45,879 nt of DNA from a virus. The notes below the pieces were generated by a model. It was not told the origin of the DNA. It ran no database searches and worked only from the letters and a program-made list of their open reading frames with translations. The stretch is taken from positions 1 through 45,879 of the IMG/VR virus record IMGVR_UViG_3300042477_000298. One strand, given 5' to 3'. The position numbers and the translations under genes were made by a program. Positions 8,129 to 17,455 of the stretch are shown here, piece by piece. Position 1 is the stretch's first letter; each line of letters opens with the position of its first letter.

Positions 8129-9022
8129 ATGAGAGTTGAGAAATGGGATATTTTGATGCACCGCCTTCTAACAGAAAAGAAGGAAAAAGAAGAAAAAGCA
8201 AGCAAATCGAAAGGTTCAAAGCCAGATTTTCTTGATTTAGATAAAGACGGTGATACTTCTGAACCAATGAAGAAGGCATCAAAAGAGTCGGGTGGTAAAA
8301 AAGAAACAAAATCCAAGAAAGGAAAAGGCAAGATCCCTCCTCAACTAAAAATGCACATCAAGAAAAAGAAAAACAAACTTGATGAAGCAATTGAGAGACT
8401 AGAAAAAATTCTTTTTGAACAACACGATCTTCAAGAATATGGAGAAGATAAACACCCTGATATTGAAGACGACGATGATGATTTTGATGCTGATGATCTG
8501 CCATCCTATGGTGAAGAAGACTTTGGTGATTATGGCGAAGAAAGTATGAGAAAATTTGCTCAAAAATCAAAAAATTTTGCAGATAAATACACCGAAGAAG
8601 ATGACTATGAAGAAGAGGAAGAAGAAGATTACGAAGACGAAGATGATTTTGAAGATGATGATGATATGGAGGACGAAGAAGTTGAAGATGATGATGATAT
8701 GGATTTAGATGATGAAAATGATATGGAAGAATATCTAACCGAAGCAGAGGTTAAGAAAAAACAACCACGACTTGGTAAAGTAACTCGTAATCCATCCGGC
8801 TCAAAAAAAAAGTTTCACGTCTACGTTAAATGTGGCGGAAGAGTAAAGAAGATCTCATTCGGTGATCCAGGATTATCAATTAAAAGAGATTCTGCTGCCC
8901 GTAGAAAGAACTTTAGAGCAAGACATAAGTGTGATCAACCAGCAGGAAAAGATCGTTGTACAGCGAGATATTGGTCTTGCTATCAATGGAGAGCAGGAAA
9001 GAAGGTTGAAGGCGAGGAGTAA
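8129..9022 (+). CDS. Acidic core/internal-head-like protein
   Basis: 297 residues in three parts. The N terminus is a targeting-like helix ending LLTE (residues 13-16) followed by a Lys-rich segment. The middle (about 105-205) is extremely acidic with long Asp/Glu runs. The C-terminal domain (about 210-297) is basic and Cys-containing: KVTRNPSGSKKKFHVYVKC, ISFGDPGLSIKRDS, ARRKNFRARHKCDQP, ARYWSCYQW. That last domain is widespread in large-phage virion proteins and may bind DNA or metal. Expected in the capsid as core, scaffold or packaged protein. The next gene starts at the stop (TAATG). Confidence 0.75.
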   Translation: MRVEKWDILMHRLLTEKKEKEEKASKSKGSKPDFLDLDKDGDTSEPMKKASKESGGKKETKSKKGKGKIPPQLKMHIKKKKNKLDEAIERLEKILFEQHDLQEYGEDKHPDIEDDDDDFDADDLPSYGEEDFGDYGEESMRKFAQKSKNFADKYTEEDDYEEEEEEDYEDEDDFEDDDDMEDEEVEDDDDMDLDDENDMEEYLTEAEVKKKQPRLGKVTRNPSGSKKKFHVYVKCGGRVKKISFGDPGLSIKRDSAARRKNFRARHKCDQPAGKDRCTARYWSCYQWRAGKKVEGEE

Positions 9023-9876
9023 TGAAACAACTTCTTGAAAATTGGAATAGATTTATCTTAAAAGAAGCTTCGTACCGCCAAGTTATGGAAAGATTTGGTA
9101 GTTCAAAGTTTCTTAAATCTTCCGAATTTAATCAAGTTGACCCAGAAGAGGCAAAGCAAAAGATATTAGAAACTGTACCAGAGAACTTTGATGTTCAAGA
9201 AAAAGCAAATTATCTGGATTGGAGAATCTCAACCTTTATCAAGACTGGTAAATATGAAGGTCCATCTGCTGAAATCGTCAAAAGATATTATGAGATTAAG
9301 TCTGACGAAGGCAAGAAGAAACTCCTTAACAAAATTAACATCTCAGATATAAACTCTGTTGAAGAATTTGAAGAGATCGTCTATAATGCTGAAGGATCTC
9401 TTGGAGAAAAAGAGAAGAGTAGAAAAGAAGAAAGTACATCTGGTGAAGGTCAAAATCTTGTTTATGAAGATGATAATTGGAAAGTATATCTTCCAGAAAC
9501 CAAAGGAGCATCTGTTGCCCTATGTCGTGGACCAAACCCAGACGGAATCAAGGGTAAATCAACCAGAGCAAAATGGTGTACTGGTGTGTTGACAAGAAAG
9601 TATTATGAGGTTTATCATAAACCAGATAATCCTCTGATTATTTTTATTTCTAAATCTGATCCCGCTGAGAAATATCAACTTAGTTATTTTGGAATTTCAA
9701 GCGAATCTCCGTTCTGGAATCCAAATGATCCTGAAAAACCAGAATTTAAAAACAACAGAGACAAAGACATTACAGGAACGGATGTATTTTCGGAACTAAA
9801 TAATATAGTAGCAAGTCTTGAAGATAAACTTCCAGAGAGAGTTGTTAATAAAGCAAAAAAATTTGCAGGAATGTAA
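9022..9876 (+). CDS. Virion-type protein with capsid-targeting N terminus and KWCTG domain
   Basis: 284 residues. The N terminus MKQLLENWNRFILKEA resembles T4 internal-protein targeting sequences (helix, Trp, then cleavage after Glu). The domain around residues 145-240 (LVYEDDNWKVYLPETKGA ... RAKWCTGV ... PLIIFISKSDPAEKYQLSYFG) is a module I recognise from other phages, where it usually reads xKWCTA. Its biochemical role is unknown. Translated directly from the preceding acidic gene's stop. Confidence 0.7.
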   Translation: MKQLLENWNRFILKEASYRQVMERFGSSKFLKSSEFNQVDPEEAKQKILETVPENFDVQEKANYLDWRISTFIKTGKYEGPSAEIVKRYYEIKSDEGKKKLLNKINISDINSVEEFEEIVYNAEGSLGEKEKSRKEESTSGEGQNLVYEDDNWKVYLPETKGASVALCRGPNPDGIKGKSTRAKWCTGVLTRKYYEVYHKPDNPLIIFISKSDPAEKYQLSYFGISSESPFWNPNDPEKPEFKNNRDKDITGTDVFSELNNIVASLEDKLPERVVNKAKKFAGM

Positions 9877-9878
9877 AA

Positions 9879-10223
9879 ATGAACTTTAAAGATATAAACG
9901 ACAAATGGAAATCCTTCTTGACTGAAAATGCTTTCAAAGAAGATAAACTTGTCAAAAAAGATAAGAAAGAAAAAGTTAAAGATAAAAAAGGCAAAAAGAA
10001 AGAATTAATTGTTTCCGAAGAAGATGATGTAAATGAATGGGAAGAATTTGAAGAAGCCGTAATTAATGAACCATCTGGCGCTGGTGTAAATAAAGCAATA
10101 AACTCCGTAGAAGAAAATGAACCACTAGAAGAAATGTCTGCCATGTCCGGCGGAGCAGTTCAGGGTTTTGCTGGTAATGCTTTTGGAACTCCTGTTAGAA
10201 GAAGAAAAAAGAGAAGACATTGA
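9879..10223 (+). CDS. Small virion-type protein with capsid-targeting-like N terminus
   Basis: 114 residues. N terminus NDKWKSFLTEN matches the Trp ... (L/F)xE targeting pattern. The rest is Lys-rich, then acidic, with a Gly-rich segment (MSGGAVQGFAGNAFG, about 87-101) and a very basic end (RRRKKRRH). Low complexity suggests a packaged DNA-binding or condensing protein. Last gene of the 8129-10223 run. Confidence 0.7.
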   Translation: MNFKDINDKWKSFLTENAFKEDKLVKKDKKEKVKDKKGKKKELIVSEEDDVNEWEEFEEAVINEPSGAGVNKAINSVEENEPLEEMSAMSGGAVQGFAGNAFGTPVRRRKKRRH

Positions 10224-10270
10224 CAACAACAATAACTTGTCGTATCATAGACCCAAACTTAGAGAGGTCT
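10220..10270 (+). promoter_or_regulatory. Sigma70-type promoter of thyX
   Basis: -35 TTGACA 10220-10225, 17-nt spacer, -10 TATCAT 10243-10248. Short arms AGACC (10249-10253) and GGTCT (10266-10270) could pair and cover the SD AGAGG. The expected start (about 10255) lies just after the 5' arm. With only 5 bp this is the weakest example of the dyad pattern. Confidence 0.75.
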
Positions 10271-10271
10271 T

Positions 10272-10967
10272 ATGAAAGTTAGTTTAGTTTCCTATACAAA
10301 ACCAGCAGGTATATTAGAAGATACAGATATAACCACCCCTACTGATCTGGTGGCATATTGTGCTCGCGTATCAAACCCAACAAATCAAATGAACTCCGCA
10401 ACTTCCGAGAAGTTGATTAAGTATCTAATCAAGAATAAACACTGGTCTCCGTTGGAAATGGTTGATGCTACAATAGAGATTGAAACAACAAGAGATATTG
10501 CTCGTCAGATTCTTCGCCACCGATCATTCTCTTTCCAAGAGTTCTCACAGAGATACTCCGATGTATCTCATTTGGGAGATAGCAAAGAATTTGATTCCTT
10601 CTTTGATTATTCAGAGTTAAGACTTCAAGATACAAAGAACAGACAGAATAGTGTTGAGACAGACGATCAAGCATTAAAGAATACTTGGATTATGTATCAG
10701 AAAGAAGTTATGAGAGTATCTCAAGAGGCTTATGTTTGGGCAATTAAACATGGAGTAGCAAAAGAAGTTGCTCGTAAAGTTCTACCAGAAGGTTTAACCA
10801 AATCTCGTATGTATATGAAGGGTTCATTAAGATCCTGGATTCACTACCTAGAGGTTCGTGGGGAAGGTTCAGGAACACAAAAAGAGCATATGTTGGTAGC
10901 AAACGAAATAGCGAAGATTATTGCAGAAATATTCCCGGTATCAGAGGAATTAAAAAATGAAATATAA
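10272..10967 (+). CDS. thyX: Flavin-dependent thymidylate synthase ThyX
   Basis: 231 residues. Methylates dUMP to dTMP using methylene-tetrahydrofolate, FAD and NADPH. The family signature RHRx7S is present as RHRSFSFQEFS (R82-S92), followed by QRYS. Other family features are the N-terminal CARVS(N) (residues 30-35), HWSPLE (57-62) and the C-terminal VAKEVARKVLPEGLTKS with SLRSWIHYLEVR. Full length for the family. SD GAGGTCTT lies directly before ATG. The dUTPase at 17456 supplies its substrate. Confidence 0.95.
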   Translation: MKVSLVSYTKPAGILEDTDITTPTDLVAYCARVSNPTNQMNSATSEKLIKYLIKNKHWSPLEMVDATIEIETTRDIARQILRHRSFSFQEFSQRYSDVSHLGDSKEFDSFFDYSELRLQDTKNRQNSVETDDQALKNTWIMYQKEVMRVSQEAYVWAIKHGVAKEVARKVLPEGLTKSRMYMKGSLRSWIHYLEVRGEGSGTQKEHMLVANEIAKIIAEIFPVSEELKNEI

Positions 10968-11151
10968 AAAGATCTATGAAGGTAATGTAATTCTAACAAC
11001 CACAAGTCTAACAGAACTTTTAAAAAATGTTCCGTCCGATGTTAAAATGGAAGAATTAAAAATCATTCCAGTATTTAATGTATTAGGAAGCGGAGGAACA
11101 GAGTTGGTTGGTTTTCGACTCGTAGCATACAGACAAGATGGAGAGTCTTAA
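10957..11151 (+). CDS. Small hypothetical protein
   Basis: 64 residues, starting inside the end of thyX (11-nt overlap) and running into the next start. Predicted alpha/beta: a KIYEGNVILT strand, a TELLKNVPSD helix, then strands ending in VGFRLVAYRQDG. No recognised family. Co-transcribed with thyX. Confidence 0.65.
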   Translation: MKYKKIYEGNVILTTTSLTELLKNVPSDVKMEELKIIPVFNVLGSGGTELVGFRLVAYRQDGES

Positions 11152-12007
11152 GAATCATATTTATCAGTTTGACGAGGTGGTGGTTGGTTTAACAACCACT
11201 TCTCTTTTGTATTCTTACATCTTTAATCTTCCTATTGTCTATAAACATAAAACCACCCCAAGATTCTTTGAGTTTATCGACAACTCTGTTAATCTTACCA
11301 AAACTGGTTTGCTGAAAGAGAACAAACAACTTAACTTTCCAAAAGGAAAACTTGTTAAGTCCTACTCGAAGAAGAGAGTTATGGATCATTTATATATGAT
11401 TCAGTCTCTATGCGGAAACATACCGATCAAAGATGTAGCAGATTTAAGAGTCGATGAAGAAGAAAAGATCTTAAAGATTACCACAAAGAATCAACGACTA
11501 TTCCGTTACAAATTTAATAAACTAAGAGTGTTCGATACAAGAGGGTTGGAGTTCTTACAACCAATCGGGGAATCAATAGAGAAGCATTATGTATTAGACG
11601 AGTTCAAGATTAAAATGAAGAACGATAAGTTTTATCATGTAATCCAAAGAGGCGGGGACTTTCCGAGAAACATTTATATTTCTTCCGATAAGAAACGATT
11701 AATGTCTCACTCTTTATTAACTCCCGGAGAAATGGCTTTACCAGACTTCTCTTCTTTCTTTATTCAGAAATCAACAGAGAGAGAATTAGAGAATCATGGA
11801 ATCAAAGCAAAGTTGGAATGGGTTAAGAGACACTACGAGGATAAAGATAAAGACACCTACGAAGAGAAAGATTGGTTGATCATAGACCAGAGGGACGAAG
11901 AAGAAGTATGGAAGGATCGCAAAATAAATACATATCACACATGGTTGGGATCGTTCCGATCCAGAATGGTCCAACGAATGATGGACTCCCTTGGCCAAAA
12001 TGTTTAA
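11138..12007 (+). CDS. Hypothetical phage protein, Rossmann-like start
   Basis: 289 residues. The N terminus (YQFDEVVVGLTTTSLLYSYI, residues 9-28) looks like a hydrophobic strand-turn-helix as in nucleotide-binding folds, but lacks GxGxxG. The remainder is basic and aromatic with a GGDFPRNIYIS segment. No function can be assigned. Its last ~100 nt overlap the next gene in another frame. Confidence 0.65.
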   Translation: MESLKNHIYQFDEVVVGLTTTSLLYSYIFNLPIVYKHKTTPRFFEFIDNSVNLTKTGLLKENKQLNFPKGKLVKSYSKKRVMDHLYMIQSLCGNIPIKDVADLRVDEEEKILKITTKNQRLFRYKFNKLRVFDTRGLEFLQPIGESIEKHYVLDEFKIKMKNDKFYHVIQRGGDFPRNIYISSDKKRLMSHSLLTPGEMALPDFSSFFIQKSTERELENHGIKAKLEWVKRHYEDKDKDTYEEKDWLIIDQRDEEEVWKDRKINTYHTWLGSFRSRMVQRMMDSLGQNV

Positions 12008-12828
12008 CACCATTATACAACAACTATACTGCCCTTCATCGTAGTGTTCTTGAGTGCGCAATGGCGGGTTGTTCTTCTATCTGGGTAATAACTGAAAAAA
12101 GATATATACCACTTATGAAAGCAGTTGTTGGTTGTTATGTTGAAGATCCAATTCTTGCTCAATTACCTGTAGAGTTCAAAGATAATTTCTCAATGAGGAT
12201 TCCAATATGGTATACTTCGTTACCAGTCAGAGATTTAAAGCGAAGAGAATGTTATGGAAGAACAATCTTAGCGGGAGCAGAGTATGCAACAAGAGTGGCA
12301 AATGGTTTAAGTGAAAACCTAAAACCAGGAAAGTTTTATGTTTCTTTCCCCGAGTCTGTCTATTCTCCCTGGGTTCTACAAAAAGATAGAAAGAAGATTA
12401 AGAGTTCAGATAAAAATTTCTTTATCACCCATGAAGGTAAATCAATAAAAGATGGATTGCCTCTTGGATTCACAATGTTTAAAGAAGATTTTGACAGATA
12501 CAAACTCGATTTTAAATCGAGAGATCAAGGATCGTGGATGGGAGAGACACTCAAAGATCTTAGACGAAGACCAATAGAAGAGAGGAATTTGGCCTCTAAA
12601 CTCACCCTTGACGAAATATTCAGGTCTGCTACACTAGAGGGGTCAGTCCTTAGAGAACTCATAGTTTATTCCAATATCTCAACTTGGGATGGATATGTTA
12701 AGTATCTTACAAAAGGACACTTCTACAAAATGCCAAAGAAAGTCAAGTATTTCAGGTATAATAAAATGAAAAACCTAGAAGAAAGACCAATACAAACAGG
12801 GGATTATGAACACGATGACCAGAACTAA
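11908..12828 (+). CDS. Conserved phage nucleotidyltransferase-like protein
   Basis: 306 residues if started at ATG 11908; ATG 11941 is also possible. The core matches a family I recognise from marine and jumbo phages: MVGIVPI ... LPWPKCLTPLYNNYTALHRSVLECAMAGCSSIWVI, then a GRTILAGAEYATRV block, KPGKFYVSFPESVY and KDGLPLGFTMF. The N-terminal pattern (pyrophosphorylase-like turn, NYTA, AGCxxIWVI) resembles sugar-nucleotide or base-modification nucleotidyltransferases. The substrate is not known. Overlaps the preceding gene by about 100 nt. Confidence 0.75.
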   Translation: MEGSQNKYISHMVGIVPIQNGPTNDGLPWPKCLTPLYNNYTALHRSVLECAMAGCSSIWVITEKRYIPLMKAVVGCYVEDPILAQLPVEFKDNFSMRIPIWYTSLPVRDLKRRECYGRTILAGAEYATRVANGLSENLKPGKFYVSFPESVYSPWVLQKDRKKIKSSDKNFFITHEGKSIKDGLPLGFTMFKEDFDRYKLDFKSRDQGSWMGETLKDLRRRPIEERNLASKLTLDEIFRSATLEGSVLRELIVYSNISTWDGYVKYLTKGHFYKMPKKVKYFRYNKMKNLEERPIQTGDYEHDDQN

Positions 12829-13108
12829 AGATGAAATGTATGCAATAGCGAAAGAAACTTATAGTCATTTATCGTCAGGAGATCTACAAGAACTAGACCT
12901 ACCTGATGTATTTGATTTGCTCTCCACTCGCCAGAAAGAGTTGTTTATGAACTTCTTCTCTTTGGCGGAGCAGAGTTTCAGAGAAGAACTAGATCCGAAA
13001 CTAGAGTCTGAATTTATCAACGAAGTAGAAAGAGAATTAGGATTTACCGGCGGAGAAACGGTAGAAGATATTATTCACCGTATGAATGTAAAGATTTGTA
13101 AGTTTTAA
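12806..13108 (+). CDS. Small acidic helical protein
   Basis: 100 residues, predicted all-helical (AIAKETYSHL, FDLLSTRQKELFMNFFSLAEQSF, SEFINEVERELG). Overlaps the previous gene by 23 nt. It directly precedes the polymerase gene with an 8-nt gap, so an accessory role in replication is possible but unproven. Confidence 0.65.
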   Translation: MNTMTRTKDEMYAIAKETYSHLSSGDLQELDLPDVFDLLSTRQKELFMNFFSLAEQSFREELDPKLESEFINEVERELGFTGGETVEDIIHRMNVKICKF

Positions 13109-13116
13109 GGAGTTTT

Positions 13117-16100
13117 ATGGGAATCAAGTTTGTAAATTTACACGGCCATAGTTGTTTCAGTGTGTTCGATGGACTTGGTTTCCCGAATGAACACATTGAT
13201 TTTGCTTATGGTAATGGAGCAGATGCTCTTGCGTTGACCGATCACGGCAACATGAATGGTTTGTCTTATCAAGTTCTTCACACGAAGAAGATGAAGGCAG
13301 AAGGAAAGAACTTTAAACCAATCTTTGGTGTCGAGTCATACTTCATTCCATCCATTCCAGAATGGAAAGAGGCATACGATAAATACAAAGAAGAAAAGAA
13401 GTCAAAGAAAAACGACGATGAAGAATCCGGAATTGTCGTAGAAGATGAAGAAGAATCAAAGAAGGATGAAAAGAGTTTCATTAACTTTCGTGCTCACTTG
13501 GTTCTTCTTGCTCAAAACCAGAAAGGTCTATCAAATATTTTTCAGTTGGTTTCCAAGTCTTACAATCCAGGAAACTTTTATCGGTTTCCTCGTCTAGATT
13601 ATGAAATGCTTAAGCAACACAGCGAGGGTGTTATTGCCCTGACTGCTTGCATGGGCGGTCCTTTGTCTAAATGCTTCTGGCAACACAAAGACGAAGGCGA
13701 AGAAAAGGTTCTGGAAGAAATGACCAAAGTTGTCAAGAACTTCAAGGCAATTCTTGGTGATCGTTTCTATTGTGAACTACAGTGGAATGCTTATCATGAG
13801 CAACATGAGATTAACAAATTGGTAATCAAGGTTGCCAAAGAAAACGGTGTTAAACTTGTTTCCACTTGCGACTCTCACTATCCTCGTCCTGATCTGTGGA
13901 AAGAGCGAGAAATCTACAAGATGCTTGGATGGTTGGGTTCAAAGAATATGTCTTTGGATTCTCTTCCATCAAAGCGTGAAGAACTGATGTCTGAACTCTA
14001 TCCTAAGAATGGACAGCAGATGTGGGACGCTTATAAAAAGTATTCCACTCAGACATTTAACGAGTATGATGACGATCTTGTTCGCGAGTCGTTCGAGAAT
14101 ACTTGGAAGATTGCTCACGAACAGATTGAGGAGTTTCTACCGGATACAACGGTTCGTCTACCTTCTTTCGTTGTTCCAGAGGGTAAGACAGACGTTCAGG
14201 CTTTGATTGAATTATGTTCCTCCTCTATGAGAAAGAAAGGCTTGGACAAAAACCGCGAATACATCGAAAGACTTAAAGAAGAACTCACTGTTATTAAAGA
14301 CCGTGGTTTCTGTAAGTATTTCTTGACGATGAAAGCGATCGCTGATAAAGCCGTTGAGAATCAACTTGTTGGTGCTGGTCGTGGTTCGGCGGCGGGTTCT
14401 CTTGTATCTTATCTTCTGAATATTACTCAGATTGACCCAATCAAGTATGGTCTTCTGTTTAGTCGCTTCCTGCAAAAGAATGCCAAGGATTACCCAGATA
14501 TTGACTATGACACAAGCGATCCAATGACGCTGAAACAAATGTTGATTGAAGAGTGGGGTCAAGATTCGGTTGTTCCAATCTCAAATTGGAATACTCTACA
14601 ACTTCGTTCTCTAATTAAAGATGTTGGCAAGCTTTATGGTATTCCATTCACGGAGGTAAATGATACAACTTCTGTCATGGTTAAGGAAGCAACTGCTCCT
14701 GCCAAAGAAAGACATGGTATTACTGCTGGTGTTTACACTCCAACATTTGAAGAGTGTTTGGAGTTCTCAACAACCTTACAGAAATTTCTTGCCAAATATC
14801 CAGAGGTCGGCAAGCATATTAAAGCATTACAAGGTCAAGTAAGATCCGCATCAAGACATGCGGGTGGAGTTATTGTATCGGAGAACATTTCACACTTCAT
14901 GCCACTAATTAATAGTGGTGGAGTAACTCAAACACCTTGGAGCGAGGGACAGAATGTTAGACACTTGGAACCTCTTGGGTTTATTAAGTTTGATATTCTT
15001 GGCCTCGCAACTCTTCGTATTATTGAGAATACGATCCGTAGAGTCCTCATTAAACAAGGTAATGCAAACCCCACCTTCAAAGACATCAAAACCTTCTACG
15101 AACAGAATCTCCACCCGTCAACAATAAACTTTGACGATCAAAAGGTCTATGAACATGTATTCCATGAAGGACGATGGGCGGCGATCTTTCAGTTCGCTGA
15201 GAAGGGCGCTCAAGAGTTTTGTAAACGTGCAAAGCCTCGTAGTATTATTGATCTTTCTGCTATTACTTCTATTTATCGCCCAGGTCCATTGTCGGCAAAA
15301 GTGGACGAAAATTATGTCACGGCTAAGGAAGATCCGAGTTCAATCAAATATCTACATCCAATCGTTAAGGAAATCACAGAAGAAACCGCAGGGTTCCTAA
15401 TATTCCAAGAACAAATTGCTTTGATTGCTCACAAGTTGGGCAAAGATCTAACTTTGGATGAAGGTAACTTACTGCGTAAAGTCCTAACCAAGAAAGGCAC
15501 AGGTAAAGGACACGAGGTTAAAGATGAGATTCACACAAAGTTTATTGAAGGCTGTCTCGAAAAAGGTATTCAACAAGAAGATGCTCAAAACCTTTGGCAG
15601 ACATTTGAGTTCTTTTCCGGTTACGGTTTTAATAAGTCTCACGCCGTTTGCTATAGCATTCTTTCTTATCAGTGTGCATGGCTTCTTACTTATTATTCAA
15701 ATGAGTGGATTGCTTCATACCTAGACGACGAAAAGGATGATGGTAAATCAAAAGCAATCTCAATCGTTAAGTCGCTTGGATATGAAGTTGAACCACCAAA
15801 TGTAAATAACTCTGGCGATCAATGGGAATGCTCAAGCAATGGCAAAACTTTCTATCAACCTTTGAGTTCAATCAAAGGTCTTGGTGAGAAAGCGATTGAA
15901 CAGGTAATTAATAATCGCCCATTTAAAACAATTGATGACTTACTTTTTAACGATAAAATTGCTTACACCAAACTCAACAAAAAAGGTTTGGATGCTCTTG
16001 CTAGATGTGGAGCGCTAGATGATCTAATGGATAATCGCTTCACTGGTCGTAAACATTTCTGGATGTCTTTCTGCGATGAACGACCAAAAACAAAGAAGAA

Positions 16101-16521
16101 GTTTGATGCTTATATTGAGCAGTTCAAAGGAGAGGGTGACTTCTCAAGAAATGAAGTGATCAACAATTGTGTTGAACTTCTCGGATTCTTTCCAGTGACG
16201 ATGGTTATGAGTCCTCAGTTATACAAAAGATTAGAGGACAGCAATGTTCCATCTATCTCAAAGTATGATTCAGAACTACAAGTATGCTGGTTTGTTCCAA
16301 TCTCGTTTGAAACAAAAAGATCTAAGAATGATAAAAACTATTATGTTGTAGATGTTGTTGATGACACCGGAAAGACAACTGAGGTTAAGTGCTGGTCTGT
16401 TGATACAGAGAAAGATGTGATTTATCTCAATCGTCCTTATGTTGCAAAACTTAATTACGATGAAAACTTTGGTGGATTTTCTTGCATAGGAATTTCTAAG
16501 AGTTGGAAGATGGTTGGATAG
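13117..16521 (+). CDS. dnaE: DNA polymerase III alpha subunit (DnaE-type replicative polymerase)
   Basis: 1134 residues, close to cellular DnaE (about 1160). The N-terminal PHP domain shows HGHSCFS (H9, H11), ALTDHGN and STCDSHY. The C-family catalytic core carries AGRGSAAGSLVSYLL, LLFSRFLQ and the acidic PDIDYD motif (about residues 460-465). Then come RSASRHAGGV and IKFDILGL (third catalytic Asp) and the IYRPGPL / KSHAVCYSILSYQCAW thumb-finger blocks. A PHP insertion (about 90-125) is a run of Lys/Glu/Asp not seen in typical DnaE. The C terminus (about 1040-1134) fits an OB-like region. It serves as the phage replicase. SD AAGGAG is 7 nt upstream. Confidence 0.95.
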   Translation: MGIKFVNLHGHSCFSVFDGLGFPNEHIDFAYGNGADALALTDHGNMNGLSYQVLHTKKMKAEGKNFKPIFGVESYFIPSIPEWKEAYDKYKEEKKSKKNDDEESGIVVEDEEESKKDEKSFINFRAHLVLLAQNQKGLSNIFQLVSKSYNPGNFYRFPRLDYEMLKQHSEGVIALTACMGGPLSKCFWQHKDEGEEKVLEEMTKVVKNFKAILGDRFYCELQWNAYHEQHEINKLVIKVAKENGVKLVSTCDSHYPRPDLWKEREIYKMLGWLGSKNMSLDSLPSKREELMSELYPKNGQQMWDAYKKYSTQTFNEYDDDLVRESFENTWKIAHEQIEEFLPDTTVRLPSFVVPEGKTDVQALIELCSSSMRKKGLDKNREYIERLKEELTVIKDRGFCKYFLTMKAIADKAVENQLVGAGRGSAAGSLVSYLLNITQIDPIKYGLLFSRFLQKNAKDYPDIDYDTSDPMTLKQMLIEEWGQDSVVPISNWNTLQLRSLIKDVGKLYGIPFTEVNDTTSVMVKEATAPAKERHGITAGVYTPTFEECLEFSTTLQKFLAKYPEVGKHIKALQGQVRSASRHAGGVIVSENISHFMPLINSGGVTQTPWSEGQNVRHLEPLGFIKFDILGLATLRIIENTIRRVLIKQGNANPTFKDIKTFYEQNLHPSTINFDDQKVYEHVFHEGRWAAIFQFAEKGAQEFCKRAKPRSIIDLSAITSIYRPGPLSAKVDENYVTAKEDPSSIKYLHPIVKEITEETAGFLIFQEQIALIAHKLGKDLTLDEGNLLRKVLTKKGTGKGHEVKDEIHTKFIEGCLEKGIQQEDAQNLWQTFEFFSGYGFNKSHAVCYSILSYQCAWLLTYYSNEWIASYLDDEKDDGKSKAISIVKSLGYEVEPPNVNNSGDQWECSSNGKTFYQPLSSIKGLGEKAIEQVINNRPFKTIDDLLFNDKIAYTKLNKKGLDALARCGALDDLMDNRFTGRKHFWMSFCDERPKTKKKFDAYIEQFKGEGDFSRNEVINNCVELLGFFPVTMVMSPQLYKRLEDSNVPSISKYDSELQVCWFVPISFETKRSKNDKNYYVVDVVDDTGKTTEVKCWSVDTEKDVIYLNRPYVAKLNYDENFGGFSCIGISKSWKMVG

Positions 16522-16539
16522 TATTTAAGAAATCTACAT

Positions 16540-16547
16540 ACTATTTA
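16540..16547 (+). promoter_or_regulatory. ACTATTTA box (candidate late promoter)
   Basis: ATACTATTTATTAG, 38 nt before ATG 16578. It lies in the 56-nt gap between the polymerase gene and a virion-type gene. Confidence 0.6.
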
Positions 16548-16577
16548 TTAGTGAATCTTTTCGAGGAGAACTAATAC

Positions 16578-17393
16578 ATGGCAAGTGGACACAGAAAAAG
16601 AAAAGCAGCCGCATTAAGACTTGATGTTTTAAATCCAGCAGGATTAACAAATGTATCCGAAGCAGATCGTGGAAACACAACTAATCAAAATAATCTCATT
16701 AACATAGCAACTTACTCAAGGGATGGAGTTACCCCTACTTTTACAGCTGGTTCTACTACATTATTAAATAATGTTGTAGCAAATGCAGATGGTGCTTGGA
16801 CAAAAGCAGGATTAACTGGCGAATCAACAAATACTGGGGTTTTCCTCGGAACATCGTTGAGTGGAGCGGTTGGTATAACAGCTACAACTAAACATTATTA
16901 TTTTCCAGCTGTTGGAGGATTACAAACAAACTTATCTGGCGCAAACGGTGTATCGGCTCCAGTTATTGTTTATTCTAATGATGGTCCGCAAGCAGGTTAT
17001 GTTCCTTATTATTTAGGTGGTAGTACTGCAACTAGTTCAATTAAATTCGGTTCTCAAATCACCGGCGCTGGTTCTGCAACTCACGTTATTGTTTATGTTG
17101 GCGGAGAGTTAGAAGCGTCTGATAGAATTAGAATTATGAAGGCGTCTGATGGTTCGTTGTACGGAACAGTGCCATATATGATAGGTACAAACATTACAAC
17201 TGGCTCAACTAGTCCAACGATTGTATCTGGTTCAGAATTAAGCGGTTATTCATATAGAAAAGCCTTTTTCCTTACAAAAGCCTCAATAAATACCGCACAA
17301 GGATTTATACTAGAATTCTCGTCCTCTGCCAGAACATCAACTACACCAGTTGCTGGCGTATTTGTGGCAATCTCTTCTGGCACTTATGCGTAA
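16578..17393 (+). CDS. Virion surface/decoration-like protein
   Basis: 271 residues, very rich in Gly, Ser, Thr and Ala with short beta-forming segments throughout and a basic N terminus (GHRKRKAAALRLDVLN). No cysteine and no enzyme motif. Composition and single-gene late-box context are typical of capsid decoration, neck or fibre proteins. SD CGAGGAG is well placed. The exact structural role cannot be deduced. Confidence 0.65.
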   Translation: MASGHRKRKAAALRLDVLNPAGLTNVSEADRGNTTNQNNLINIATYSRDGVTPTFTAGSTTLLNNVVANADGAWTKAGLTGESTNTGVFLGTSLSGAVGITATTKHYYFPAVGGLQTNLSGANGVSAPVIVYSNDGPQAGYVPYYLGGSTATSSIKFGSQITGAGSATHVIVYVGGELEASDRIRIMKASDGSLYGTVPYMIGTNITTGSTSPTIVSGSELSGYSYRKAFFLTKASINTAQGFILEFSSSARTSTTPVAGVFVAISSGTYA

Positions 17394-17397
17394 TTAG

Positions 17398-17448
17398 TTG
17401 ACAAATTAGTTCTCTTATGATAACCTCCATAGACAACTATGGAGGTTA
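17398..17448 (+). promoter_or_regulatory. Promoter plus 12-bp RBS-sequestering dyad of the dUTPase gene
   Basis: -35 TTGACA 17398-17403; a 17-nt spacer puts the -10 at TAACCT 17421-17426 (TATGAT at 17416 is too close). A perfect 12-bp inverted repeat, 17421-17432 with 17437-17448, has loop ACAA. The 3' arm carries the SD GGAGG. With a start near 17433 the transcript would lack the 5' arm, so only read-through RNA hides the RBS. Confidence 0.8.
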
Positions 17449-17455
17449 TTCATTT

